From the NCBI RefSeq assembly GCF_900188345.1, contig NZ_FZOD01000001.1:310001-374000 (forward strand): a stretch of DNA of 64,000 bases, given 5' to 3'. A program made the translations under genes and the position numbers. The DNA comes from Streptosporangium subroseum. Lineage in GTDB: Bacteria > Actinomycetota > Actinomycetes > Streptosporangiales > Streptosporangiaceae. Positions within the stretch are counted from its first letter, which is position 1. Every line of letters starts with the position of its first letter. Below the pieces are notes generated by a model. That model saw only the letters and a program-made list of their open reading frames with translations, had not been told where the DNA came from and ran no database searches. Of this stretch, positions 17,046 through 26,014 are shown in pieces.

Positions 17046-18248
17046 ATGAGCGCTTCAAGTCTGTCGGCGGTACGGCTCGCAAGGATGCGCGGGGTGCTGA
17101 CCGGGCACGTCGCACGCGACGACCTGCCGGGTCTGGTCACCCTGGTGGCCCGGCGCGGCGAGGTGCACGTGGAGACGATCGGCAGCATGGAGGCCGGCGG
17201 CGACGGCGGGCCGATGCGCCGCGATGCGATCTTTCGCATCGCCTCGGTCACCAAGCAGATCACGGCAGCGGCGGCGATGACCCTGGTGGAGGAGTGCCGG
17301 CTGCGGCTGGACGACCCGGTGGACGAGCTGCTGCCCGAACTGGCCGACCGCAGGGTTCTGAAGCGGCCCGACGGGCCCCTCGACGACACGGTTCCGGCGC
17401 ATCGGCCGCTCACCCTGCGCGATCTGCTGACGTTCCGGATGGGCCTTGGCATGGTGATGGCGCAGCCTGGGGAGTATCCGATCCAGCGGGCGCTGGACGA
17501 GGCCGGGCTGTCTCCCGGCCTGCTGGTCGGACCGATCGAGCCCGATGAGTGGATGAAGCGGCTCGGCGATCTGCCCCTGGTCCACCAGCCGGGAGAGAAG
17601 TGGATGTACCACACCGGTTCCGACGTCCTGGGGGTGCTCATGACCCGGGCCACCGGGCGGCCGTTGGAGGAACTTCTGAAGGAGCGCCTCTTCGAGCCGC
17701 TCGGCATGAAGGACACCGGATTCCACGTCCCCGCCGACAAGCTGGACCGACTAACCGCCTCCTACCGGCCCGATCCCGGGACGGGAGCGCTCGTGCTCGA
17801 CGACGACCCCCGCCAGACCCGGTGGGGACGGCCGCCCATCTTCCCGTCAGCGGGTGGCGGACTGGTCTCGACCGCCGACGACCTGCTGGCCTTCTGCACG
17901 ATGATGCTGAACAGGGGCCGGTACGGCGGGGAACGCATCCTGTCCAGGCCGTCGGTCGAGCTGATGACCACTGACCAGCTCACCGAGGAGCAGAAAGCGG
18001 AGAACACCGTGTTCTTCGGGGGTGGAAGCGGCTGGGGGCTCGGGGTCAACGTCATCACCCGGCGGAACGACCTGTCCGCCGTCCCCGGACGATTCGGCTG
18101 GAACGGCGGCACGGGCACCTCCGTCTACACCGATCCGGCCGAGGAGCTGATCGGGATCCTGCTGACTCAGCGGTACATGACCTCCCCGATGCCACCTGCC
18201 GTGTTCCGCGACTTCTGGACCTGCGCCTACCAGGCCATTGACGACTGA
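17046..18248 (+). CDS. class-C-like serine hydrolase (beta-lactamase/esterase family)
   Basis: A 400-residue protein of the beta-lactamase (PF00144) family without a signal peptide. The S-x-x-K is IASVTKQ, the second motif is YHTGSDVLG (tyrosine general base), and the third is WNGGTGTS in place of KTG/HTG. This pattern is common in EstB-type esterases and cytosolic D-aminopeptidase-like enzymes rather than true lactamases. ATG 17046 follows GGAGGAG. It faces the TetR-P450 operon across a shared operator, so co-regulation with the P450 is likely. Confidence 0.88.
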   Translation: MSASSLSAVRLARMRGVLTGHVARDDLPGLVTLVARRGEVHVETIGSMEAGGDGGPMRRDAIFRIASVTKQITAAAAMTLVEECRLRLDDPVDELLPELADRRVLKRPDGPLDDTVPAHRPLTLRDLLTFRMGLGMVMAQPGEYPIQRALDEAGLSPGLLVGPIEPDEWMKRLGDLPLVHQPGEKWMYHTGSDVLGVLMTRATGRPLEELLKERLFEPLGMKDTGFHVPADKLDRLTASYRPDPGTGALVLDDDPRQTRWGRPPIFPSAGGGLVSTADDLLAFCTMMLNRGRYGGERILSRPSVELMTTDQLTEEQKAENTVFFGGGSGWGLGVNVITRRNDLSAVPGRFGWNGGTGTSVYTDPAEELIGILLTQRYMTSPMPPAVFRDFWTCAYQAIDD

Positions 18249-18787
18249 CGGCGGCCATCATGCAGCCGGCCAGGAGCAGGCCAACGTGGAGCGCCACGAG
18301 TGGAGCAAGGGCGTACGACGAGTGACAGCCATTCTCGGCGATGAGGTGGGGCCAGCACTCCTTCATGATCAACATTCCTATGCCCACGGGTGCATGGAGG
18401 TGAGCACCAGCCTTCTGGAGCAGTCCATCGTTCGGCGTGGACACCTCACTTCGTGCCGCTGCTAGCGATCCGGCCCGGTATTGGGTGAACCTGGTGGAGG
18501 CCCTCGCCATCGAGAAACAGCGGGTAAAAAGTTGCCGGAGAACGCGCAGATCGAGTCGAGCATGGTGGCCTGGATATTTTCGGCGTCTCCGGCCGGGCTG
18601 GTTGATGGCCTCCCTCATCATTCGCTTACCGTCTCCCACCGCTCCCGCAGGAACCCCTTACTCATCTCGGCGACCGGACGAAAAGAGCCCAATCATTGGG
18701 TTCTTGCAACGAATCAGTGAGAGATGTGATGTCCTGCAGAGAAAGTCGATCGAGCGTATTCTGGCTACGGCGTCGAGAGAGATCACC
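18249..18787. other. AT-richer intergenic stretch before the caspase module
   Basis: About 540 bp. The minus strand around 18255-18400 could encode a hydrophobic peptide (LIAENGCHSSYALAPLVAL), but no family is recognised. A 13-bp palindrome CCCAATCATTGGG lies at 18688-18700, about 90 bp before the EACC1 start, and may be an operator. Confidence 0.4.
18688..18700. promoter_or_regulatory. 13-bp palindrome upstream of EACC1-caspase pair
   Basis: CCCAAT-C-ATTGGG is exactly symmetric and sits in the presumed promoter region of the caspase module. No regulator gene is adjacent. Confidence 0.4.
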
Positions 18788-19135
18788 ATGTCGATCAGCA
18801 TTCAATTCGATGGCAGCGGTTCCGAGCAGGAGTTGCGATCCCTTCACGGGTGGCTGCTGGATGACCCCGACGTACGCAGACATGCGAAAGTCCTGCTGAG
18901 CGGCGCTCCCCCCAGCGACGGAGAGATGGGCTCCGCACTGGAAGTGATCAAACTGATCACGGATGGCGGTTTCCAGACCCTCACCCTGGCGCTCGCCTAT
19001 GTCTCCTGGCGGTCCACTCGCCCAGCGAAACCGCACGTCACCATCGAGCGCGACGGGACGAAGATCGTTTTATCGGACGACGACCCTGAGGCGATAGAGA
19101 AGATTGTTCGCATGCTCGAATCAGATCGACCATGA
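18788..19135 (+). CDS. EACC1-like effector-associated small protein
   Basis: A 115-residue protein: MSISIQFDGSGSEQELRSLH, a central hydrophobic helix (GFQTLTLALAYVSW), then HVTIERDGTKIVLSD and EKIVRMLESDRP. This matches the layout of the effector-associated constant component (EACC1), a small protein found next to caspase-like and other effectors in actinobacterial conflict systems. Its stop overlaps the caspase ATG by 4 bp (ATGA). It presumably docks to or restrains the caspase, but its biochemical role is not established. Confidence 0.75.
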   Translation: MSISIQFDGSGSEQELRSLHGWLLDDPDVRRHAKVLLSGAPPSDGEMGSALEVIKLITDGGFQTLTLALAYVSWRSTRPAKPHVTIERDGTKIVLSDDDPEAIEKIVRMLESDRP

Positions 19136-20874
19136 GCATGGTCCCCGATCCCCACCGTTCTCGCGCCGTGCTGATCGGGACAGCACGATACGACTCGCTT
19201 CCAGCTCTGACCTCGGTGGAAGACAATCTGCTGTCCCTCGCCGAAGCGTTGACCGCGAGCGAAATTTGGGGGCTTCCCTCCGAGCACGTGACGGTCGTGC
19301 CTGATCCGGCGACGAGCATGGACATGCTGGATCCCATTGCCCATGCGGCGGACGAGGCCACTGACACCATGGTCCTCTACTACGCGGGTCACGGGCTGAT
19401 CGATCATCGTCGAGGAGAACTGCACCTAGCCCTGGTAGGGTCCGATTCCCAGCGCATCTACACCGCCGTTTCCTACGCCCACATCAGAGACGCGTTGCTG
19501 GGAAGCCGCGCGACCCGCCGCATCGTCATCCTGGACTGCTGTTACAGCGGACGAGCGCTGGGCACGATGGCCGATCCCATTACCGCCGCTGTCGACGAGG
19601 CCAGCACCGAGGGCACCTACGTTCTGGCCGCGACGGCGGAGAACCAGAAGGCACTCGCGCCCGTGGGCGAACCGCACACCGCCTTCACCGCCGAACTGCT
19701 GAGGGTCTTTCAGGAGGGCATTCACGGGCACGGCGCACTGCTTGACCTCGACACCATCTACAACCACGTCCGCGCGGTCATGCGCGGCAAAGGACGCCCG
19801 TTACCGCAGAAGCGCGATCGCAATACCGCGGGGCAACTGACCCTGATCCGAAACAGGGCTTACGTCTCCTCCGGAGAGCCGGTTCCCCCGCGGCAATCGC
19901 CTCCGGCCGCCCCGGTACGAAGGACACCTCGTCCACCGAGCACCACTTTGGCAAGGCCCCGGACAGGACCGAGTGCTCCTCCGGCCACGAACGCCCAGGG
20001 GCTGGAGCGTGAATTCCATGCCGCCATGGTGGAGGTCTATAAGCGAGCCAAACAGGAGGCTGGATATCCCGCGACCTATTTTCTCAAAATGGTCTCCGAG
20101 CGCGGTGGACTCGCCAGCGCACGACAGCTGCTGAACGCGCCCAGCACGTCTGATGGATTCACCGCGCTATGGGAGCGCAACCGCCTTGACCTCAGTGTCG
20201 AATCCGTCGTATTGCAGAGCAGATTCGCTTCACTGTTCACCGAGGAGGAGAAAGAACAAGCACGGGCGCGTTTGGAAGAGTACGGCTATGTGCCCCCTGG
20301 TCCGTCGACGACCGAAGCCGTCATGAGCTCACAGCTGCTGCATGAGCATGACTTCGATTCCAGCTATCACGCGGGAGGCCCCCGCGCAGCCCAGGGAAAG
20401 TGCTCCTGGCACGGAAAGACATGCGACGAGGACGTGATTGCCAGTGTATTGGTTCATGACCAGGGTGGAGAGACCTGGCACGCCGTGTGTCAGCGCGCCC
20501 TCGATACGCTCCGCACCCGCCAAGCTGCTGAGGAGGCTCCTGCTCGATCGGCGAACACCGATGAGAAGGCGAATTCTCTAGTTACTTTCCAGACGCTCGA
20601 GCAGCGAAGACCGGGCGTTGAGTGGACGCTTGAGCGCCGTAAGGATCGCTTCATACTTCGGAACGTCGGCCCGGAGATGGCAACAGATGTGACCGTTGGC
20701 GGCAGGGGGGTAGCGGAGGTGGCTTCCCAGCTTCCGGTAGAGACTACTGTTCGTCCAAACGCATCAGTGAGCTTCATGATGGTCGGCAGTCTCGCGCATT
20801 CGGTTCCTGACGAGATCGAGGTGACTTGGGATGGCCATCCTGGCTCGGCAATCCTTCCGGTCCCCTCTCAATAA
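19132..20874 (+). CDS. caspase-like protease fused to an accessory C-terminal region
   Basis: A 580-residue protein. Residues 10 to about 240 form a caspase/C14 domain: the His is in YYAGHG (His87) and the Cys in ILDCCYSG (Cys136/137). A Pro/Arg-rich linker (about 250-285) follows. A helical domain (about 290-390) contains FTALWERNRLDLSVES and LFTEEEKEQARARLEEYGY, which I associate with actinobacterial effector proteins. Next is a Cys/His stretch (CSWHGKTC and WHAVC), then a C-terminal beta-sandwich (WTLERRKDRFILRNVGPE). It is coupled to EACC1 upstream. It is probably an activated suicide protease; the trigger and target are unknown. Confidence 0.82.
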   Translation: MSMVPDPHRSRAVLIGTARYDSLPALTSVEDNLLSLAEALTASEIWGLPSEHVTVVPDPATSMDMLDPIAHAADEATDTMVLYYAGHGLIDHRRGELHLALVGSDSQRIYTAVSYAHIRDALLGSRATRRIVILDCCYSGRALGTMADPITAAVDEASTEGTYVLAATAENQKALAPVGEPHTAFTAELLRVFQEGIHGHGALLDLDTIYNHVRAVMRGKGRPLPQKRDRNTAGQLTLIRNRAYVSSGEPVPPRQSPPAAPVRRTPRPPSTTLARPRTGPSAPPATNAQGLEREFHAAMVEVYKRAKQEAGYPATYFLKMVSERGGLASARQLLNAPSTSDGFTALWERNRLDLSVESVVLQSRFASLFTEEEKEQARARLEEYGYVPPGPSTTEAVMSSQLLHEHDFDSSYHAGGPRAAQGKCSWHGKTCDEDVIASVLVHDQGGETWHAVCQRALDTLRTRQAAEEAPARSANTDEKANSLVTFQTLEQRRPGVEWTLERRKDRFILRNVGPEMATDVTVGGRGVAEVASQLPVETTVRPNASVSFMMVGSLAHSVPDEIEVTWDGHPGSAILPVPSQ

Positions 20875-21150
20875 CGAGACGCGCGCACGTACCTGATACG
20901 ATCAACCGCCGACGAACGATGTAGTGATGTATTTCAAGCTGACCGGCTATCCGTGCGATCGCGCCTAAAGTCTGTCTCACCTGAACCTGCCTGCCAAAGA
21001 GGGGTTGCCCGGGAAGGCCAGTTCCCACGATGCATGGGCTAGACCGCAACCGTCGGCCCCATGCAGAATGTTGATCGTGGTGGCTGTTTCCGCTCAGGCT
21101 GCAGTTCAGCACTCCTTCTTCCCCTCTGACGGACCCTTCTAAGGACGCGC

Positions 21151-22224
21151 GTGTCGGACCACCTCGCAAAAACCCCCGCATTTCGCGACTTCGAGCGAAA
21201 CTTAGAATATGCCAAGCAGCTCATCAACGCAGGCAGGAGCCTCGATGCGATAGGTGCGACGTCCTTTGACCTCGGAGATCTGTACCGTGCGGCATGGGTC
21301 CAGTCGGTGGCAGCCCTCGACCATTGGATTCGTCAGGAAATCTTCTTTCGAGCAATCCTTCTCACAAAGAATCCGGATATAGCTAAACCGCCTAAGTTTC
21401 GTGAGTTCGCCGTCCCGATGGAGCTCTTCGAGGACGTTCAGCATCACCGTGTCCCGCTCGACGAGGCGCTCGGTAAGCACCTTCGGCAGGTGATCAGCAG
21501 GAGGACCTTCCAGGGGCCAGATGACATCAAGGATGGCTTGGCGATCGTCAGCACCGTGGTGCTCTGGGAGGCCGTCGCGAAGATAATTAACAAGGAGCAG
21601 GAGCCAGCGGAGAAGGTTGACTCCGGAACCATAAAGCAGATGCTTCGGGCCATCGTTCATCGCCGCAACAAGATCACGCATGAGGCTGACCGTGTACCCG
21701 ATGACGACAGCTTGAAAAGGAGCATTACGGCCGACGAGGCCCAGCAAGCGGTCGAAACGCTTGAGCGTCTAGCTACAGCCATCCTCATCGCGCTCAACGA
21801 GAGCCCGGAGGGGAAGATCGCGACGGCAGTTGAGGCCATCGGGCCCGCCCCGGCACTCGGAGAAGGGCTATCCGACGAGGAGTTCGAAGACGCGTCGGAG
21901 GAGGAACTTCTGAGGCCACCGACGCTTGGAACCTCCGGAACGCCGTCCAATCGCCATTACCGCATCGAGGTTCGTGATCTCATCGAGGCTGGCTTGGTCA
22001 AACCAGGCGCCGAGTTGCGCGGCAGTCGGCGGCGAGAACAATTCACTGCCACCATCGAGGAGGACGGACGCATCCGATTGGCCTCAGGTCGGTTGTACCC
22101 CTCCCTCTCAAAGGCCGGAGGAGTAGTTTTGCAGGGGCAGTCCTGCAATGGCTGGGCATTCTGGAAGATCGAGACCGATGACGGATGGGGCCCGATCGGC
22201 ATGATCCGCGATCAACTTGACTGA
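21151..22224 (+). CDS. HEPN-RAMA fusion, predicted modified-DNA sensing RNase
   Basis: A 357-residue protein. The N-terminal helical half (residues 1 to about 220) holds the HEPN catalytic motif R-N-x3-H in HRRNKITHEAD (Arg172, Asn173, His177). An acidic linker (LSDEEFEDASEEELL) follows. The C-terminal 85 residues match a RAMA domain: VRDLIEAGLVKPGAELRG, GRLYPSLSKAGG, then CNGWAFWKIETDDGWG. RAMA domains are thought to read modified bases, and HEPN domains cut RNA. The GTG start has AAGGA 5 nt upstream. The gene stands alone, 276 bp after the caspase gene. No methylase is adjacent. Confidence 0.75.
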   Translation: MSDHLAKTPAFRDFERNLEYAKQLINAGRSLDAIGATSFDLGDLYRAAWVQSVAALDHWIRQEIFFRAILLTKNPDIAKPPKFREFAVPMELFEDVQHHRVPLDEALGKHLRQVISRRTFQGPDDIKDGLAIVSTVVLWEAVAKIINKEQEPAEKVDSGTIKQMLRAIVHRRNKITHEADRVPDDDSLKRSITADEAQQAVETLERLATAILIALNESPEGKIATAVEAIGPAPALGEGLSDEEFEDASEEELLRPPTLGTSGTPSNRHYRIEVRDLIEAGLVKPGAELRGSRRREQFTATIEEDGRIRLASGRLYPSLSKAGGVVLQGQSCNGWAFWKIETDDGWGPIGMIRDQLD

Positions 22225-22801
22225 GACCTTCCACATCTTCGAGGCTCAGGCATGAATACGCGGGGCTGGCCATCACTCTTGACAGACCCGATCTGATCAG
22301 GATGCTGGTGAAAGGCTTCACCGGTGGCTTCTGCGAGAGGATCGGCGGTCTGACAGAGAAGGGTCGGGCCGGCCAGTCGCGCTGCCGTGGCTGCGGGATG
22401 ACCCACCTGCTCGTTCCTGTCGCCTGCCCACAGCGCGGCGTGTACAGCGCGGAACTGCTTGGCCGCAGATTGAATCGCTCCGGGTCTTTTGGAGACCGTG
22501 ATGGGTCCCGGCTTTTGTGTAGTTAGCTCGAGAGCAGCGACGACTTCTGGGGCACCAAGGCAGCGGTTCACGGTTGTGGAAGAGGTCGCTGACGGGGCTG
22601 CTGTCCGGAAGGTTTGAGGAACCTCAGAGTGCGTAATCGGTGCCGCTGACGTGGGCTAGTGCTGGTTCGGCTTGCCGGGTGGCCGCGTCGAGCAGGCGGG
22701 GAATCCGAGGGTCATCATCGGGTAGTGCCGCGGCCAGCTGACACCATCCCTAGGCTCGGCTGAGGTTGAGCTCGCAAGCTCCGACCCGAGGTAGATGAGG
22801 C
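22225..22801. other. decayed intergenic stretch
   Basis: About 580 bp without an intact gene. Short open frames on both strands lack recognisable motifs. A C-terminal protein fragment is present at 22624-22752. Confidence 0.4.
22624..22752 (-). pseudogene. C-terminal fragment of an unidentified protein
   Basis: The minus strand reads QLAAALPDDDPRIPRLLDAA and then TRQAEPALAHVSGTDYAL before TGA (22626-22624). Codon use and the clean ending look like a true protein tail. An in-frame TAG lies just upstream at about 22752, so only about 40 residues remain. Family not identified. Confidence 0.35.
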
Positions 22802-23353
22802 ATGTGCCCCCGTAAGGCTCTTCGCTTGTGGTCAACTGATCCGCATGAATGCTGTTTTACCGCGCTCATTGCCGTAGCTGGAACCTTGCTCGGTTCGCTT
22901 CTCACTTTCGCCTTCCAGCGCAAGACCGCGAACCGCGCTGAACAATTCTCTCGCTCGGAGCGACTTAGGCAGGAGAGGCTTTCGGTATACAGCGAATTCG
23001 CTGGTTTTGTCCTCGCTTTTCGAAGTGCTCAATATGACGAGTGGGCGCAGAGGAACGAGGATGGTAAGAGCCCAACCTCTGCAGAGGCAAAGACAGAAGC
23101 CCTCCGCCGTCGCGCAGCTGCATGGCAAGCTCTATACCGGGTGCGGCTTGTGGCGGATGATACGAAGCCAGCCCAGCTCGCTCAAGCCGCCATGGATCTC
23201 ACAGCTACCATGCACGACGTAGAGGACCGGGCCGCTCTACGGGAACGAGCCAATCAAGTTCGGCAAGCCATCGAGGAGTTCGTGTCCGCCTCCTCTGCTC
23301 AGATCACTGAAACCTCTGGCGGCAAGATTCACGCGAGAAAATCTCGGAGCTGA
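22802..23353 (+). CDS. membrane-anchored hypothetical protein
   Basis: A 183-residue protein with one hydrophobic segment (TALIAVAGTLLGSLLTFAF, about residues 20-38), followed by a long polar helical region (TANRAEQFSRSERLRQERLS; TEALRRRAAAWQALYRVRL). This is a common actinobacterial layout of an anchor plus a cytoplasmic coiled coil. The start is uncertain: the first 18 residues look untypical, and the true protein may begin just before the hydrophobic segment. No function is assigned. It sits in the first defence-like region. Confidence 0.5.
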   Translation: MCPRKALRLWSTDPHECCFTALIAVAGTLLGSLLTFAFQRKTANRAEQFSRSERLRQERLSVYSEFAGFVLAFRSAQYDEWAQRNEDGKSPTSAEAKTEALRRRAAAWQALYRVRLVADDTKPAQLAQAAMDLTATMHDVEDRAALRERANQVRQAIEEFVSASSAQITETSGGKIHARKSRS

Positions 23354-23430
23354 AACTCTTTCAGGAATGGCGGCCCGATCCCACTGGTATCGCCGCCGCG
23401 ATGAACACGCGCAGTACCTGACCTCGCGGG

Positions 23431-23742
23431 GCTCCGAACCAGCTCCTGAGCGCCTACCAACGCCAGCACGCGCTCCGCGAACGCTTCGAGCAGATCCTCA
23501 CCGAGATCAGCGACTTCAACCGGCTCACCCGTGACGACGAGAGCCGCAACGTCAACAGCGCCGTGGTCGTCGTCACCGTCCCCGCTGGAATCGCCCTCGC
23601 CCTCCTCTAGGTCATGGAAACCCACGAACCCTGGCTACTCGCCACCGTGGCCGCGGCCGGTGTGGGACTCACCGCGTTCCTCCTGCGCACCCGCTCCGCC
23701 AGGGTGGCCCCTCGAGCACTGCGCCACCGCTTCACCCTTTGA
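23431..23742 (+). pseudogene. decayed membrane protein, remnant copy 1
   Basis: The frame reads LLSAYQRQHALRERFEQILT, EISDFNRLTRDDESRNVNSA, then a first hydrophobic helix (VPAGIALALL), an amber codon at 23608-23610 where the sibling copy suggests a sense codon, a second helix and LLRTRSARVAPRALRHRFTL. This is the tail of a two-helix membrane protein with a long cytoplasmic N-terminus. Further remnants lie at 26166-26385 and 35076-35131, with a tail piece near 32628-32668. Confidence 0.6.
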
Positions 23743-23882
23743 AAAGGCAGCTAATCCCTGAACGCAGCCGCCCACAGGTGAGCCCGTCTATATGCTCGGC
23801 GTCGACGACGATCACTCCTCTCCAATCACAGAAGCGCGAACCCATAAGGAAAGACATCGCCAAGGACCTTGGAGAACCAGGT

Positions 23883-24449
23883 ATGTCGCAACATGGCTAT
23901 TGGCGCGTATCCGACGGCACTCCCGTGACGGCGGCGGAGGCCCGAGAGAGCTGGGCACGTGAGGCCTACCCCTTGCTCGTCGGTCTGGCACGCACGTATC
24001 ACGCGGTCATCACCTACAAGGAGCTTGCCGAGAAGATTCAGGAGAGCACAGGTATACGCACCAGGACTCTGCTCCATAACTGGATCGGAGCTGTCCTGAG
24101 CATGGTGGTTCACGAATCTCATCGCCGCGGCGACCCTCCACTCACCGCTCTGGTGGTACACACCGATGACGGCATGGTCGGCGAGGGCTACAAGGAAGTT
24201 CTTGAGGTTGCCGGAGAGCCGCCGGCAGACGACGTTCTGGCTCGCGAGCTGCACGCCGCTCACGCCCGTCTGGCGTGTTACCGGCGCTTCGGTGCGATCC
24301 TGCCTCCTGATGGCGGCGTTCCCGCACTCGCCCCACGGCATCAAGCGGCCATTGAGCGTCGACGCGTACGCCCGGAGCGGCCTCCCCAGATCTGTCCCCG
24401 CTGCTCCATGCAGCTTCCTTCGACCGGCGCTTGCGATTCGTGCGACTAG
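23883..24449 (+). CDS. hypothetical protein with C-terminal zinc ribbon
   Basis: A 188-residue protein. The helical N-terminal domain (residues 15-125) reads EAYPLLVGLARTYHAVITYK, ELAEKIQESTGIRT, then LLHNWIGAVLSMVVHESHRR. The C-terminus ends CPRCSMQLPSTGACDSC, a four-Cys zinc ribbon. ATG 23883 has GGAG upstream; a longer in-frame start in the preceding pseudogene is rejected. The first domain looks like a winged-helix or promoter-like fold, and similar proteins occur beside restriction and defence genes, but I cannot assign a function. Its place between HEPN-RAMA and GIY-YIG genes is suggestive. Confidence 0.6.
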   Translation: MSQHGYWRVSDGTPVTAAEARESWAREAYPLLVGLARTYHAVITYKELAEKIQESTGIRTRTLLHNWIGAVLSMVVHESHRRGDPPLTALVVHTDDGMVGEGYKEVLEVAGEPPADDVLARELHAAHARLACYRRFGAILPPDGGVPALAPRHQAAIERRRVRPERPPQICPRCSMQLPSTGACDSCD

Positions 24450-24499
24450 ATGATTGCTTCCACGGGGTCGACTGTTCGTGGCCGGGCGAGTAGCCGTCC

Positions 24500-24518
24500 G
24501 CGGCGGTATAGCCGCCGC
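24500..24518. terminator. weak hairpin after zinc-ribbon gene
   Basis: GCGGCGG (24500-24506) pairs with CCGCCGC (24512-24518) around TATAG, about 50 bp after the zinc-ribbon gene stop. Short but GC-only stem. Confidence 0.4.
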
Positions 24519-24604
24519 TCTGCACAGCTCACCAAGGCATTTTCCGAGGTCGGCGGCGAGTGCCGGCGCAAGGTATGACCGACAACCAACGGTTGACTCC
24601 CCTC

Positions 24605-24629
24605 ATGCGTCAACCTGTCGTTGACGCAT
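24605..24629. promoter_or_regulatory. perfect inverted repeat overlapping the Clp-N gene start
   Basis: ATGCGTCAAC and GTTGACGCAT are exact inverse complements with a CTGTC centre. The right arm overlaps the ATG at 24628, and a further GTTGAC lies about 15 bp upstream. A protein bound here would block both transcription and ribosome access of the Clp-N gene. The binding protein is not identifiable. Confidence 0.6.
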
Positions 24630-25340
24630 GGCTGACGTACCCCGACTTGACGAGCTCATCAACGTGATCACCAGTCGGCACCCCGACGAGGATCCACTGG
24701 ACGGCTCTCCGACGCCGTTGTCCTCGGCGAGCACCTCGGAGAGCTCGCAGACCATCTGATCGGCCACTTCGTGGACCGGGCACGGCACTCGGGCGCCTCG
24801 TGGACCGAGATCGGCCGGAGCATGGGCGTGACCAAGCAGGCCGCCCAGAAGCGATTCGTGCCCAAGGGGCCGGAGAGCGCCACCGAGACCGATCTCCGGA
24901 CCTTTGCGCTGTACGACACCGCGGCCCGCACCGCCGTGGTACGGGCCCAGGAGGAGGCCCGCGAGGCCGGGCACGACACCATCACGCCCGAACACCTGCT
25001 GATCGCCCTGATACGGGACCCGGAGGCCACAGCGGCCCGGACCGTGCAGGCCCTCGGCGCCACCCCCGAGCCGGTCCGCACGGCCGTCGCCGACCGCTTC
25101 GGCCCACAGGCCGCGACGGTGCCTGCGGCCATCCCTTTCACCCCGCAGAGCAAGAAAGCGCTGGAGTTGACGCACCGTGAGGCACTGAGGCTTGGTCATG
25201 AGCACATCGGCGCCGAGCACCTGCTGCTCGGTGTGATCACCCTGGACGAGGGTCCTGCGGCGGAGGTGCTGCGCGACCTGGGCGTCACCAAGGACCGTAC
25301 CGAGCAGGAAGTGCTCGGGCTGCTCGGCGGAGCACGGTAG
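24628..25340 (+). pseudogene. Clp amino-terminal domain protein, single-base frameshift
   Basis: ATG 24628 begins MADVPRLDELINVITSRHPD and reads 25 codons to 24702. The continuation is then in the next frame: RLSDAVVLGEHLGELADHLI, then HSGASWTEIGRSMGVTKQAA (an HTH-like stretch), and two Clp-N repeats (TPEHLLIALIRDPEATAART; GAEHLLLGVITLDEGPAAEV). Inserting one C after 24702 restores one protein of about 237 residues. It is a real frameshift or a sequencing error. An internal start at 24771 could still give a shorter Clp-N protein. Such HTH/Clp-N proteins are thought to sense stress or bind substrates, but the role is unknown. Confidence 0.7.
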
Positions 25341-25471
25341 CCCCCAATCGGACAACCAGCCCTACCCGGACCGGCATGGGACGAAGGAGCTCAAGATCCG
25401 TAGGTGAATACCGGCTTGAACTCCCTCGCGACTGCTTCACTCCCTGAAAGGCAGTCAGCAGTTCTCCACGG

Positions 25472-26014
25472 TCAGATGAGAATGGGCAGTTCACGTGCCC
25501 TGCTGCGTGCGGCTGCTCTCAGATTCGTCAGGTGGGCGTGAAATTCGTTGTGCCGGTTCTGGTCCAGGTTGAGCGGCAGGTCCAGCTCTGCGATGAACGC
25601 GGACTCGGCGGTCCACGGCTCTGGGTGGAGCAACCAGCACACCCGAGCGTTCTCGGCCATCCACTCCGTGAGTTCCTGCTCTCCGGTCTTGCCGAAGGTG
25701 AGCCGCTTCCCGCTGCCCACGCGGCGGAGTTCGAGCCCAAGCAGGCAGCCCAGAGTCAGACGCAGGGTGGAGCCCTCGGCATTACCCCGGAAGTGGTAGC
25801 GGACACGCGTTCGTAGGTTCTGCTTACTCTCGTGCGTGGTCATCCGGCGCGGAGCGATACCCACGTAGAGAAGCCGGCCGGCCGGTAGTCCCGCGTCCGG
25901 TGATTGGTTGAAGTGCCACCCGTAGACACCGGGGGCCGCCGGAAGGGCATTTGGCTGCGCCAGCAGGTCGGCCGATCGCCACAGTATGTCCGGCTTAACG
26001 AGGGCGGCGTGCAT
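25472..26014 (-). CDS. GIY-YIG nuclease-like protein
   Basis: A 180-residue protein. The GIY-like strand is APGVYGWHF, and the YIG-like strand is RLLYVGIAPR. The following NLRTRVRYHFRG supplies the conserved Arg, and ELDLPLNLDQNRHNEFHAHL closes the domain with an Asn/Asp-rich motif. Family members of this compact form are predicted metal-dependent DNA endonucleases. No partner gene is adjacent. The AT-rich stretch 26015-26105 should hold its promoter. A role in DNA defence or repair is plausible but inferred. Confidence 0.7.
   Translation of the reverse strand: MHAALVKPDILWRSADLLAQPNALPAAPGVYGWHFNQSPDAGLPAGRLLYVGIAPRRMTTHESKQNLRTRVRYHFRGNAEGSTLRLTLGCLLGLELRRVGSGKRLTFGKTGEQELTEWMAENARVCWLLHPEPWTAESAFIAELDLPLNLDQNRHNEFHAHLTNLRAAARSRARELPILI

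Noticed and set aside
16844-17740. N-terminal extension of the TetR frame, opposite the serine hydrolase gene
   Set aside because: It runs antisense through a well-supported gene and across the operator; the HTH start at 16843 is clear.
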